From NCBI GenBank assembly GCA_964019415.1, contig OZ025882.1, forward strand, positions 3,330,427 to 3,394,426: DNA of 64,000 nucleotides, in the 5' to 3' direction. Position 1 is the first letter of the stretch; every line of letters starts with the position of its first letter. The DNA is from Ianthella basta. Its lineage: Eukaryota > Porifera > Demospongiae > Verongiida > Ianthellidae. Both the position numbers and the translations under genes were made by a program. The notes beneath the pieces are model-generated. The model was given only the letters and a program-made list of their open reading frames with translations. It was not told the origin of the DNA and ran no database searches. Below are positions 1 through 13,800 of this stretch, piece by piece.

Positions 1-269
1 ACTGAGACTGTTTATACCCACAGTGGTGGGGAAGCAATAGCACAAGTCTCCACAGACATGACAGTATCACCAAGAGATATTGTTGGGTTCTTTATGCTAA
101 GTACTATATAATGAATTGGTGCTTAGAGTGGCTTGGGCTTCAGTATCTGACCACACCCTCCTGCGAGGAACAAGCAGTTGTTGTGATGGGACACTCCAGT
201 AGCAACTTTCAGTTTCACTGATAATAGTACCACCAGAAGCTCATCTCCTCTTGTGTCAGTCACATTTGA
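1..269 (+). pseudogene. Decayed RTK ectodomain exon (3' part)
   Basis: The stretch translates in part as a copy of the first ectodomain exon of RTK-A (7472-7879): a segment like IAQVSTDMTVS is followed by a stop, then [14 protein letters not shown] in a second frame and a third frame for the last part. At least two frameshifts break it, and the splice donor that follows the conserved TTTG in the other copies is changed to GATAAG. The following intron-like sequence (about 640-860) still resembles the intron before RTK-A's second ectodomain exon (8573-8774), but the second exon itself is gone. This is a remnant of a further tandem receptor copy whose 5' part lies left of the window. Confidence 0.7.
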
Positions 270-1600
270 TAAGCATATTGTGACTGTGTTAGTGTGCTGT
301 ATTCCATGCCCTCAATCCTGCATGACTGTACAACCACCTGTAGATATACTGTTTATTGTTATCAAATACATGTCACCCAAGTACAAGTATTTGAGTTAAA
401 AAGAGAAGTTGCCGTTTGATTCTGCAAGATGATTTAATGCTATGTTGATGATGCTGTATGTATGTAGCCTTTGTCATCTTCTTGTTACAAACAAATGGAA
501 ATTTTCAGAAAACTCTATGTGGTAGATCTTCCCTTCAGTCTAAACAATAAATGGTCATGGTCAGAAGATTTATGAAATATGTCTGTGAAATCATACATCT
601 GTACATGTCCAACTGGTGCCTGTCATAGGTTTGAAGAAACCTTATTGAAATGTATATTGTCATTGTATTTGCGTTAGCCGACTTAACTGGTAAGTGATCA
701 GGTTATATAGTAGTTTTTGTCTTTGCTATGCATTGCATCCATTGATTGTGTTGGTACAGTATGTAAACTAACTTTACGATGGTTGCTTTTGTTAAAGATA
801 TAGAGTTCATACAGAAAGTATAACTGACACTGAATCTCTAATCCTCTATTACAGACTCCCTAGTACAGAAATGGGGGGAAGTGGGATGTCCCTCAACTCC
901 AGTTTCCTATTGATGACTGCCCAATGTAGTAGAATTATAGGGAGTTGGTGCAAAATAACAAAATGCCACTACAGCATACAGACAGGTTGCTACTCTCAGT
1001 CTTGTAACAACTGCTAATCTTGGCTTTAATCCAGTTGTATCCCAGCAGATACCCATGTCTCCTGCAGTATTTTAAATCTGTCTTCTGTTTATGCAATCTG
1101 ATCATGAGTTGACACATGCGTGCTGTGGTACAGGTGCCATAGAATCATAACTTGACTATTATACTTATTGATACTGTAGAGGTTCATTACTGGGTGGTCA
1201 GGATGCAAGGGGAGTTTGTGAGCTGCACGTGCAGAATTAACTGCAAACAGGTACAGGATATTTTTGATCCATGGATCTCCACTAGCTGTAGTACAAAAAT
1301 TAGGGAGCATGACATTAAATAAGGTTGGGCGTGTCATTGGGTGTCAAACATTTGGCAGTTAGTTGCATGATGTGATTTAATGGATGCATCTAATTATGAG
1401 CATAGGGGGTGATATACAGATAATGAACTAAATAGGGTGGGATGGGAGCTAGGGTGGGGTGTTCTGGGGGGGGGGGGAAGGATGTTTGTCCAACAAGGGG
1501 AGCCAGGAGGGGTTGATGTTAGTCCACAGTCCATGTTTGAGGTCTGGTGTTGCTGGTGGATGTGTAGCTATAGGGCCTAGGGTATGTATTTCGTTACACT
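270..1600. other. Intergenic, decayed intron sequence
   Basis: No gene is seen. The left part (to about 900) is a relic of RTK intron sequence. A G-rich run lies at about 1468-1479. Short open frames here have no recognisable content. Confidence 0.5.
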
Positions 1601-1619
1601 GGCATTGCACGGCGTAAGT

Positions 1620-1716
1620 ATCTCTTCGCTTTTACTTGCTATACATTAGGGCACACTCGACAAGGCGAAGGTGAAAGGGTGTAGCTAATTATTCATGACC
1701 CCAACCTCCGCTGTTG
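1620..1716 (+). repeat. MITE fragment upstream of RTK-A
   Basis: A segment with CTTTTACTTG, an ATTAGGGCACACTC end and ATTATTCATGACCCC matches the left part of the 183-bp TIR element at 42618-42800 and its copies at 43.84 and 44.99 kb. Only one end is recognisable here. It lies within about 200 bp upstream of the RTK-A start codon, so it may overlap the promoter. Confidence 0.55.
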
Positions 1717-1796
1717 CCCAATGGTGCAGTGCCTATATACGTACCTGTTGGCGCGTGACGTTCACATTTCTTCAGGGCTTCCGCATTCGGGAGAAG

Positions 1797-1869
1797 ATGG
1801 CACTGCGCTGTTGTCTGGCTGCCGGCTTGATCATTTTCGTATGGAAACTAGAGACAGCTCTGGCACAAG
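1797..1869 (+). CDS. RTK-A signal-peptide exon
   Basis: ATG at 1797 opens a 24-codon exon with a hydrophobic core ([11 protein letters not shown]) and a likely cleavage after ALA, followed by donor GTAATT in phase 1. The matching exons of RTK-C (30285-30384) and RTK-D (33879-33966) end in the same phase with a similar ADAQ tail, which supports the call. The next coding exon lies 5.6 kb away, so linkage to 7472 is inferred from phase and order. Confidence 0.65.
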
Positions 1870-4800
1870 GTAATTACAACAATGGCATTCCGTTTTAATC
1901 GCGATGATACCAGTGGTCCTTGAATCTTGGTCGTTTCCTGCCAAAATCCGAAAGTAAACAACTGATGAGTATACTTCTGTGTTCCGTGACAGTATAATTA
2001 TTATTTTATTAGACAAGATGACTGTAGTGGTCGCGTGACTTAGTGCAGAGGACTACTTCCAATGGAATACAGTCATTATATTCAAGTACAACAATGACAA
2101 ACAAGTGCATGATAAAATATTAAAGAGAATATATAATAAATGTCTATCTAGAGGTTCAGGAGCAGAAATAATACCTAGGTATTGATTTGATAGATGCTCA
2201 TGTGCACACTGTTAGAGATAGGGGGTTGGTGCTGCACAGGGGGGACTAAGCAATGCCTTTTCTGTTGTAGCAAAATGAATTTGAGTGCCTGTGTACACAG
2301 TTTAGTCTATAAGTTGATCTCCTAGTTTCTGCTGTACAATATTATTATCTGCTTGCATGCATTGATTGCAGTGTGCAGGAATGAATGCCACACTGTTAGA
2401 AACTTGGTGTGAGGATCACACTGATTATTGGTGTGAATGGGTTGCATCTGTGAGCACACCAAATTTTGGTGTGAAGGTCACCACATTGCAAATAGAGTGA
2501 TAATCACACTCAGAATTAGTGTGAGCTTCACACTTAATAGATGCATTTTAAGAGTGATCCTCACACTTTAGATGCACATAATTATGCCGCTTCCAAATTT
2601 AAATATGAAAATAGAACTTTTCTACTCCTGCATGTCATGCAATACGCATGCACCTTGAATAGCATAGTTGCAGCAGTAGTCAATGATTAAGCAGAAACCA
2701 GAAACACTGGCTATACGTACAATAATATAACAAAAAGGAGAATATGGGAAAAGGGGAACTAAATGTTTAGCTTTGCTGCCAGTCTGGCCAAAGCCTGTTT
2801 CTTTGGCAGCTTCACTTTGAGGAAAGCATATTCCAAAAACTAAAAAACGAGTTAGCCCCAATGGGGAAGTTAAGGTGAAAACAAAAAAGGTTGCAAATAA
2901 AATGACAGCACAGTGGGTGGCTTTAACAGCAAACAGGATCTTCTTCTCCAGAACTAAGAAGACTTATTCCACCTTCTTTATTCCTCCAGTGCATAATATG
3001 CAGCCCTGGGTTGTGGTCATGTTTCCTGCCTCCTTGGCAATGTCTGCATTGCTCTGTAATGTGACATACATATTTTATGATATTGTGTGCAATTATATGT
3101 GCAGGTACAGTATGCATATGACACTGCATGCATAATGTAATCACACAATGAATGCAGAATAACTCACAGGTACTAGTCAGATGCATCACTTCTCACTGTG
3201 TCTTGTAGCTCACTACAACACATTACAGATCTGAGAGCTATGCTTCTAGCTTGCATTTGTGTCAGTAACGTTGCCTTTTCCTTGATTTGTGATTATGAGA
3301 AAGGCCATCAAGTTATGAGGAACCCTGCCATAATGGAATTTTGTTGTTATTGACATCTGGACCTTCTGTTTACACAAACGTCATAGTGTACTGGCCATGG
3401 GATCCTCTAGTCTCGAAGAATGATACTATTGGTCACGCATGCCAAAATCTAATAACAACTGATACAGCATACACTCACTCACATGTTCACAGCATGTGTA
3501 TTTAAACTGACTAGTCCAAACTGGGCAGACAGTAACAAATTGGACAGCATGCACATAGAGGCTAGGGTAACTGAGTCCATTACACTGCACCCCCCTTCGG
3601 AGAGCACATCCCAGGGTCTAGGTAACAAGTCAATCTGGGGGTTACCAGTGTCTCAAGGGACACTTTTGGTTCAATGGCAGTAGGCACTGTGGCATCAACA
3701 TGAGAATGGTCTTCACATTCATCTTCACTTTCAATCAAATAATCAATTGATCAATCAATCAATCAATCAATCTATGTTGAGCATGTCACCAAACTGGGGA
3801 TTATTCTTACAACTAAAATTCAGCCATGCTTTTGGCAGGAACTGTAAACAGTTGTAATATACAACTAATATATTGCTAGATTATAATTATGGCCAACTCC
3901 CTCACTGATCACTTTGTCTCTGTCAGCTCATCTATTCCTCTCCCTTCCTCCTCCCTCCTGTTTGCACCCCCCCTCCACTACTTTGTCCTTGTCATGTACA
4001 ACTCCAGAACAATGTGAGAGATCCCTCAAAAGCACCTCAGCTCCTGGTGTAGACAACATCCCTTCTCTTTCTCTAAAAGCATCAAAATCCATCATCTCTC
4101 ATCCTCTATCCAATATTCCCAACTCTTCCACCTCCTCATTCACCTTCCCTAGTTCCTGGAAGTGCAGCTCAGTCCGGCCTCTCCACAAGGGTGGCAACCA
4201 GCTGGCCTGTCTCTCCAACTACAGGCCAATCTCCATCCTCCCTGCCTGCAATAAACTGCTGGAGAGGCATGTAAGAGATCAGGTCACTGAGCACCTTGAC
4301 TCCAACAATCTCCTATACTCATACCAATCTGGTTTCCACTCTAGTCACTCAACTCAGTCTCTTCTATTGTACTGCACTAACAAATGGTACCAAGCACTTG
4401 ACCTGAAGCAGTATGTTGCCGTTCTCTTTCTTGATGTTTCAAAAGCCTTTGACACTGTGAACCATCCACTCTTACTTTCCAAACTTCGCTGCCTTGGTCT
4501 AGATGCTTCCAGTGTTTCCTGGTTCCAGTCGTACCTCTCTGATCGCTCTCAAGTCACTCGTGTTTCCAACTCCACATCTTCTCATGGCTCTACAACTTCC
4601 GGTGTCCCACAGAGTTCAGTTCTTGGTCCTACTCTTTTCTCACTCTTCATAAATGACCTGCCTACTATCCTTCCTCCTGACGGTACAGTCCTTTTTGCAG
4701 ATGATACTACTATATTTCTAGTCGGCAACGACTGCAGGCTTCTGAACACCTCACTTCAATCTTGTCATGACCTTGCCAATAAGTGGTTGACAAACAATGG

Positions 4801-7800
4801 GCTACAGCTCAATACTGATAAGACCAAATGTATGTTCATCCGTTCCCCAAGAGCCAGAGTTCATCCACCACCCCTACACATATGCCTCTCTGGTTCTCAA
4901 ATTGAGCAGGTCTCCAGTTTCAAGCTTCTCGGTGTGCTCATAAATGACACTCTGACCTGGACCAGCCACTTCAACCATGTTGTCTCCAAAGTGTCTCCCA
5001 GTGTGAACCTCCTCAGGCGCCTGTCCTGGTTTCTTCTGCAATCTCTCCTGGTCCTTTACCTCAAATCATACATCCTGCCTCTAGTTGACTACTGCGATGT
5101 AGTATGGGACAACTATTCGTGATGTTTCTCGACTACAATCTCTTTTCAACTATGCTTGTCGTCTTGCCCTACATTGCCCTCGTCTCTCTTCCTCCTCTGC
5201 CCTATGGCGTGAACTTGGTCTCTTCTTCTCTTTGATGTCACCGAAAACTACATCTTGCTGAGCTGACATACAAATGTCATAATTCACTTGCTCCCCCCTA
5301 CCTTTCATCCCTCTTCTGTCTCCCCACTCACCACCATAACACGCGGACGAAAAGCCTTGTCAACCTTCCGGTCCTCAAGACAATGTTTAGGCAGCATGCA
5401 TTTGCATACTCGGGTGCATCCCTGTGGCGCTCCCTGCCAGCTTCACTGCGCGAGTCTGGAACTCTAAAGAAATTCTCAAGAGCAGCATTTCACTATTTTG
5501 TCTCTCTTAATTAACCAATCTGTATGTCTTGATTCCCTGAACGTTATATTCTTTGACACTTGAATAACTATTACTGCATGCATGCTAAATTTTTTAATTT
5601 CACCTGCCTTGTACCTTTTCTGTATTGTCTTCTTTTTTCTTATTGTACTGTGTTCTTTCAGGGTGCCTAGAATAGTAGCCACTGGCTAAAGACTTCCCCT
5701 GTATAAATAAGCTTACCAACCAACCAACCACAATTCTAATTGGCTACATGTGTACTTCAAAACTTGTCACTCCATCTCTTCCTCAGTCTGCCTCTGCCTC
5801 ACAGAGCCTACAGAGCTGTGGAGCCATGCCCAATCCACAACCTTGAACATTTCTCCATGAGCCTTTCTTAGTTAAATTTGAATTCCTTTTGTCATATTGC
5901 TTTCACGTTTAGGTATTCATATGGCTTCATGTTCGTATCCCTTTTACTATTCTTGGCCTATTTATTGACCACAAGAACCACGACACAGCCTCATGTTCTG
6001 TGTAAATGCTGCAAGCTGGAGAAAACTGTTGTCACTGGAGTGCCATAATTCACAAGTATGACGTACAGTTATGCATATGAGTTGAAGCATTGGCATGGCC
6101 TAGAGTGTGTCTGCATGGGTTCATTGTCAAAACGAAGAGCAAGTCTCGCATCTGATAGCAGGTCTATGTTCATAGCTACTTTGGCAGGAGTGAAGATAGA
6201 CTTAGGCCGCGCAATGTCTGTCACATCGTCCAATATATGATTGTCTTCCATCTCTTTTACATAGTTCTTTCAGGTACTGTTCCTTTCATGTGAAATTACT
6301 TGCAAGGGCCTAGCTACAGCATGTTGTACTGTACAGTGCTCCCTGTTGGCTCCTGGGGTTAAGAGGTGGGCCAAGAATCAAGTGGCAAAGATGGTGTGGG
6401 TTTGAATAGGATGTATTACCATAGTTTCCAAGCAGAACAGTTTGTTGTGTCTCAGCATATGATAGCCTCATTGGCCTTCAGAGTTTCTGTTTATTGTTTG
6501 TGGCAAGGAACAGTACCATGGACAGAATACAAACCTGAGTGACTGCTTTATATGGGAGGTTGTGTACACACGTATATATGCCAACTGTAGCGCTAACACT
6601 CATCATATTTGTTATGCAATAATACAATACGTGTCACAAGAAACTCGAATTTCTGCTTTGAAGCGGACTTCAGAGCTAGCCATCACGGCACTCGTTGACT
6701 GTCCACAAAAATTATTGCAGAGCATGAGCGCACTGTCTGCAGAGCAGTATTTACAGTGCCTGCGAAATGTTTGCAGTACACTCCGTGGAGGGTAGAGCCC
6801 CTAACCCATAGTAGGTAGAGACTGTTTGAGTAAGTTGTACATACGTACATACAAAAGAGCTTGTTTCTGCCAGGCCCTTCCGCCAACCCTGCAGTGCAAT
6901 GCTTACAATTAATGTCGTCATGTAAAACGAGAATGAGGTTTTTGTTGCACCGCTAATTTGTCAATTCTTATGCAAATCAACAACATGGCGGTGATAGCAA
7001 AGGATGCAGAAGCTGACGATTTGGGGCTCCAAGAGCGCATTGTCGAACCGAGCTCAGTATACTGATTCAGACTAACCTGTTACCAACCGTTCTCAGTTCG
7101 AATACCCAGACTATGGCAAACTACCACATTGACACTGCAGACTATCTGTGAACGTTGCCGCTAGTCATCGCTCTGCAGGACGTGCCCAGTATTAATAACT
7201 TGCTGCTCTGCCACATGCAGATACCTGAGTGGCAAGCCTGCGTACGAATTCAAGTTACTTGTGACATGTACCGTAGCATCGCCTTGTACAGCTGCAGTAG
7301 ATGAGGAATCGATGGAATACCTCATCTCTGTCTGGATGCATTAGATCATTGAGCTTGCAATCTAGTTGGTATACAGGTTACATGCATATACAGTAGCACA
7401 GAACATCTCAATGGAAGTGATGTAGTCTGTTCCCTTGTGATGACTCAAAAATATGTGTCCGGACTTTTCAGGCAACTTCCACAACTTCAACTGTGTGCCA
7501 AATGACAGAGCAGATGATGACTACCAGTACATAGCCCCCAACCTGACCCTCCCCTGTGATGGAGTTGTGACCAAGTGGAAGGTTGGAATACGAGGTAAAC
7601 ATAATCGACAGGTGTACCTGCAAATATGGCAGCCTAATGGAACAGACTACCACCCTGGCGGAACAATAGCAGAAGTTTCCACCAACATGATTGTATCAGC
7701 AGGAGATGTCATTGGAGTCTTTGTACTAAAAGGTGTCAGGCTTAGAGTGGCTTGGGCTTCAGTGCCTGACTACACCATCCTGCAGGGAATGAGCAGTGAC

Positions 7801-10800
7801 AGTGGTTCAACTCCAGTGGCAACTTTCAGTGACACCTGTTCCACTTTCAGTTCATCACCACTTGTGTCAATTGGATTTAGTAATTATGTAATTGTGCTGC
7901 ATCGATCAGAGTGTCTCATATCATATGTAGGGGTCCATTGTTAATTCAATTAATGCTACCCATGCACAGTTAATGCAAGTTATGAGAAGATACTTTCAGG
8001 TTGTTATATAACAGTGTTCTGTGCTGCAACTATTCCTCTACTGATTAGATGCCTTGCTAGGGTGCTAGGGAATGCAGTTTTGTGTAATACCTTGATCCAT
8101 TTAATGTCACAATTTTGGGCACCCCTGTCCTCATCTGGATGAGTAAATGCAGCAATATGGTGTCCACCTACTTATAGAAAGACAACCCTGTACCATGCTG
8201 ATCGATGCAAGTTAGAACATTTGTGGAAGTGGAAGTGTGTGCAAAAGTTATGCAAGTTTGGCAACACGCTCAATATGATGACTGCACACCTTGGAAGCTA
8301 GGGCATTGTTGCTTGCCCATCATATTGCATGTAGCAACATGTGTAGGAGCACAATGCAATTAACATTTTCATAGACCCATTCTCATCTCCTCTCTCAGAA
8401 CCAAGTACTTCTTCCTGTGTTACACCTGTTTCAAATGGAAATGGTAGGTAACTGTATGTGGGTAGGTCTTTCCACAATATTGTTTTATATAAGAGTCTGT
8501 GTATAGTCAAATGATTTGTGAAACATGCCTGTGGCATCATCCATCCATCAATTGGCACCTGTCTTAGTCTTAATGAAAGCTCATATACTTATAAAGTGTG
8601 TTAGGTGACTAATTGGTAAGTGATCAGGTTACAAGTTGTCAGATCTCCTATGCTTTGCACACGTTGTGTTGGTACTGTATAAGCTAAATTTACTGATGGT
8701 TGCTCTAGTTAAAGGTACAGCGTTCATATACTACGTATATGCAGTGTTACTACATCTGTGCTCCTCTTCTGCAGATTGTCTAGGCACATTTGGGGACTTC
8801 AATTTTGTCTGTGGTGACGCAGTGGACCGCAATTCCCAGTATATCATACCACAACTCAATTTTTCCTATAATGGTACTGTAACTCAGTGGAAGGTGGGAC
8901 TGACGGGTGGAGGCAATAGCAAAGAATTGCACCTTCAGATATGGCGCTCTTCGGCCCAAGGGCAGTTTAGCTTAGTCAATGACACAACATACACCAAAAC
9001 AGCTAATGAGGGGATAGCTACTGTTCCAGTGTCCATGTCAGTGATGGCAGGAGACATGGTCGGGTTCTATGTTCCTAAAAGACAGCTGCGACTTCACACT
9101 GCACCTGATGTGGGCATTACCATTTATTCCACTAAGGGAAGTTCTACCTCATCACTAACTGCACTTCAGTCTGTTGTGGGACCATCTCCATTCATCTCAG
9201 TTGTGTTTGGTGAGCGCTTTACAGCTAACATTCACTAGATTTGTGCACACCTGCTAGGTCAGAAGTCTCTAGTCTATTTATGTACATACAGTGGAACCTG
9301 TCTAATGCAGTCACCCTTGGGAGACAAACTTGCTGGCTGTACTACACAGGTGGCTGTATTAACAAGGTTCTCATTAACAAATGAATATTATTCATTGACA
9401 ATATGGTGAAAATAATCAAGCTTGCTCGGTACTATGCCTGTAAATCATTTAGCTACTTCTGTAACTGTTTCTCACTTTTGCCACTCATCTTTAATTCGTG
9501 GGTTTCATGATTATAAAGACATTTACACACTCATTGCGGGTAATAAGGCGTCGCTGACAACATTTGAAAGGGTCCTCCTCCTCTACTAAGAGTTGTCTCC
9601 TGCCATACATCCCAAATGAGCAATTTGGATTTGTACCAGGAATAAGAACTGCTGATGTTGGAGTTATAATTGCCGATGAGGTTGCTACCACACTTTAAGC
9701 ATGTAAAGAACTCAGAGTGGTAGCACTTAACATTAGAGGTGCATTTGATCTTGTATGGTGGAGAGGTCTACTGGCACACTTGCAGTCAATAGGCATCAAA
9801 GAAAGAGCACTTGCTCTTCTGAAGAGCTGCCTTTCAGATCGCTCTTTTGCGGTCGTCACCAATGGAGAGGAGTCTGAGATTTGTCAAATCCGCTCAAGTG
9901 TTCCCCAAGGGGGAATATGGTCACCACTGCTTTTTGATCTGTTTATTCAAAGACTGCCTGTGGAAGTCCGGCATGCAGCAGTGCTATATATGTTATGCTG
10001 CTGACGTACTCCTTGTAATGGGAATACCAACAGGTGAAAGAGAGACAAGTGCTGCATTGCTGAATTCAGACACTGGGGGATTCAAACAACAATGCAACAA
10101 AAATGAACAAAAATGCGGATCTTCAATGCAATGGTCCCGAGGCTTCTTTATGGATGTGAGACGTGGACAGTACAGAGGAGATATGTAAGCAAGCTGCAAA
10201 CATTTGAAATGATGTGTTTGAGAAGAGTGCAAGGTTTGACAAGAATGGATAGAGTCAGAAATGAGGAGGTGAGGGAGGCACTCGGTAGGAAGCAGGGATT
10301 GAGATGGTAAAGGAGAAGCAGAGGAAGTGGAAGACAAAATTGGAGCAAATGAGAGACGACAGGTTGGTGAAGATAGTGTATGAGGAGGAAGCAAAGGGAA
10401 AGAGACCGAGGGGGAGACCCAGGAAGAGATGGCGCAAGATTTTCTCTATTAGTGATAAATGACTCAATGACTGTATATAAACATTATCATAACTATACAA
10501 AGTCTTTTATATTCTATGTCTGTGTATACTGTACTTGTTTTCTGTTGGGCTACCTCCTGCTAAGGAGATAAAGCCATGAAGATTGATGATGATGAGGAGG
10601 AGGAGGATTCTGAAGTTTGGTAAGAAATTTCTTCTTGAATTTGAAGCGAAGAAGACAAAAGCAATCACCATCAGCAAAAGGAGGAATGTAGTGGTGTGCC
10701 TCTGGTTATGGAAGGAGAAGAGATCTGTGAGAATGAGACATATTGGATGTTCTTGGTCTTACCTTGGATAGCAAAGGAACATGGTCACCCCATGTTGACA

Positions 10801-13800
10801 GAATTGTAACTGAGGCAAGGCAAAGACTAGGAGCCATAAGACGAGTGAGAAGATACCTTGACGATAGTGGCCTCTTGTTATGTTGTTGCTTGCATGATCA
10901 TATGTATGCTGTTGTATCCTGTTTTGTTAAGTGTTTCTGTATGATTTGTTGCACGGTTTGGCATGATGGTCACATTTAGAACTTTCTGCATGTAATGTAC
11001 TTATATAGTGTGGATCACATGTATTAGTGCAGTTCTGTAGTTGAAGCTTTTGGAGATTGTAGGTTCTTTTCGCTTGAGTGCTTTGCCGTTGAATTGGCTT
11101 GTTCATTATTCGGTACCCTGATCAGGTTGACGTGACTCAACACCAGTGAACACAACACCTCTACACAACGTACACAGCAGTTGTCCACCTGAAGCTACAG
11201 TATGGCACCCTTGTGTACTGGAGTGCAGCAAAGACCAATCTGGACAAATTGGACAGAGTCCAAGAGCAGGCACACAACATGTTTGGTCAACTCCCCATCA
11301 GTCACTGGAGCAAAGAAGAGAAGCAACTGCAGTAGGTCTGACATGCAAACTTCTGCATGGAGACATCAATACACCATTGAAATCACTTACCCCTGAATTT
11401 GAAGACTCCAGCAAAGTGGAGCCACATAGATCAACCGGAGTAGCACCAACCAAGCCTCACGACCATCAACTACAATCCCATATCACTACGAAATCATTAG
11501 AGGTTTTTAAAAGAAGCTACCGAGGAAGAATTCCTGAAATATGGAATAAAAAGAATTCAGATAGCCTTAAAGATGACAAACTGGACTGAGGAGTTTGTAG
11601 GAGACAATTGCAAAGAGAAATAAGCAAATAAACTGACTATGTACTTCATCTGTTTTCTTGCTTAACTGTAATTCTCCCAATCACTATCACATACATGCAG
11701 TTATTGTTCTATGAACCAGACTTTTGAATGTTTCTGTTCCTATCATCAGCTCACTCCTTGTAATGGTTTGCATTATCGTAAAAAGTAGACACGTCAGTTG
11801 TAACTATGTCAGGTCTAATGGAAGTCACACAACTCGAAAGAAAGACAAGTGGGTATAAGATAAGTGGCAGCAGCAAGCAGCCCACCCACCAGGTTAGTGG
11901 AACCATTCCATCATTCTATACTGACTTACACAGGTTCTACAGTAAGTGGCAGCAGTTAGTGGCACACCTGTAAGGTTAATTGAACCATTCCATCGTTCCA
12001 AACTAGCCAATATAATTTACATGGTGAGGAAGGGCAAATTGTCATATGGCCAGGTCAGTTGGCATGTGTGGCTGAAACCTGATAGGACGTAAGTTGTCCT
12101 TGGTTCAATTTCCCAACTCTCCTATCTTCCTTTTGAGTTGTGACTTCCATTAGATGTGACATAGTTACAACCCAACTCATCCATCTTCCGTAGCTAATAG
12201 GAAATGGGAGGTGAATCACCACTGCCATTATGCAGAATCAACATCTCGGAGGTTGAAACTCCACAACTGAGTGTAGGTCCCAGGTTCAATTCCTCTCAGC
12301 ACATTCTGTCAAGCATTGGTCTGAATACCTTTGCTATGCTGTATAGTTTGTGGGCATATGTGAATGGGACAGCATCTTACTGCAACCACTGAGCAAGTGA
12401 TAATATAGTTTATAAGCAATTTGGGTTTGAGGTCTTGGCCATTTGTTTCTATCATGGTAGCATGTCCTCTGCTATTCCCATGGGGCCTCCACTTTGTTTT
12501 ATGGTTGCACTGCTTGTATTCTTGCTATTCCATTTCCAATGCCAGACTCCCCAAGCACCTCTGTTGGCCCAACCTATCAAGCTAACATTGGAGCAGTGGT
12601 GGCTGTGGTGATCATCCTCATTGTTATATCAGTTGCTATTGCTGCTATATTGATTGCATGGAAAGTGTCAAGGACCAGAGGGATGATGTTCATAGGTAAG
12701 CACCACATTTATGTGTATAACTGTTTGCAACATACTGTAGTTGTCACACACACCGCAGGTCGACCAGGGGTGCACTTGTTGTACATGACAGTCTGTATCA
12801 AGATCTCTTTGCTATAGCTAGCTATATGTATTATAATATAATAAATAGTACACCAGAACCGAACAATACTATAGGGTAAAGGTTATATACAGTCATGCAT
12901 ACAGTAACGTCTAATATTACTACTTAGCTACATTAAATTAACAGCAAAATACTAGAAATAGAAATAATGAAAAGTACCTAATTGCCTAATTACCTATGTA
13001 TTTATATAAAGCTTAGAAGTGTGGTTAGTATGCCAAATATTGGGTCAAGACTGGAAATTTGACATACCAACCACCCTTCTATACTTATTATGATAAACTG
13101 TATCATATGGTTGCAATGTCATGGCTCACCAATACAGAAGCAAAGTCAATGATCATGGCCATGCTTTGGCCGTGACGGCCATTTGCATTCTATATGCATC
13201 CCAAGCCCATTTTTACGATGACATAATTAACTGTGCGTGCACAGTTTATATTGGCGGCACCCTTTGGATGGCAGTCTGAGTAGGCTACAGTAAACCCTAG
13301 AAGAATAAGGCATATTAAATTATTGTAGAGAATCTTCACCCTGAAATGAAGGGAGTAGCAATATAGATCTTATACAATGCCACAGATACTTTGTCGGCAC
13401 TTCACAGATCGCTTTAGCTTTCTGAACTTCTATCTGCCATTTTTTCATGTTTGTTTTGCGCAGTACCTCCATCTAGAATCGACTGTACAGCGTCGCTCAA
13501 TGGAAGTCCAGCTACCTGAGTAGACGGCCTTATTGTCTCCAAACTGTTGTAAATCATCTCCCAGAAAAATGTACGTGGAGACCGTGTCTCATTGTGCCCA
13601 GTGGTCACCAGTTTGAGGTTGGTATGCCAAATTGCAAACCTGACCGCAATACTTAAATCCTATGTTGACATCACAACCATACAATATACAAACCTGGCCA
13701 GTTTTGCTAGTATTGCTGTACAAATAGTGTACCCACTTTCATTGGCTTAACTGTATACTGAAAACGCTCATCAAAAATCAATCTAATAAATAAAGCCGAA

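Noticed and set aside
1468-1479. G-quadruplex regulatory element
   Set aside because: A single G run in intergenic sequence; similar mononucleotide runs occur elsewhere in the window without pattern.
6985-7065. Short frame with good start context ([12 protein letters not shown])
   Set aside because: Only 26 codons, no splice donor in frame and no partner exon found.
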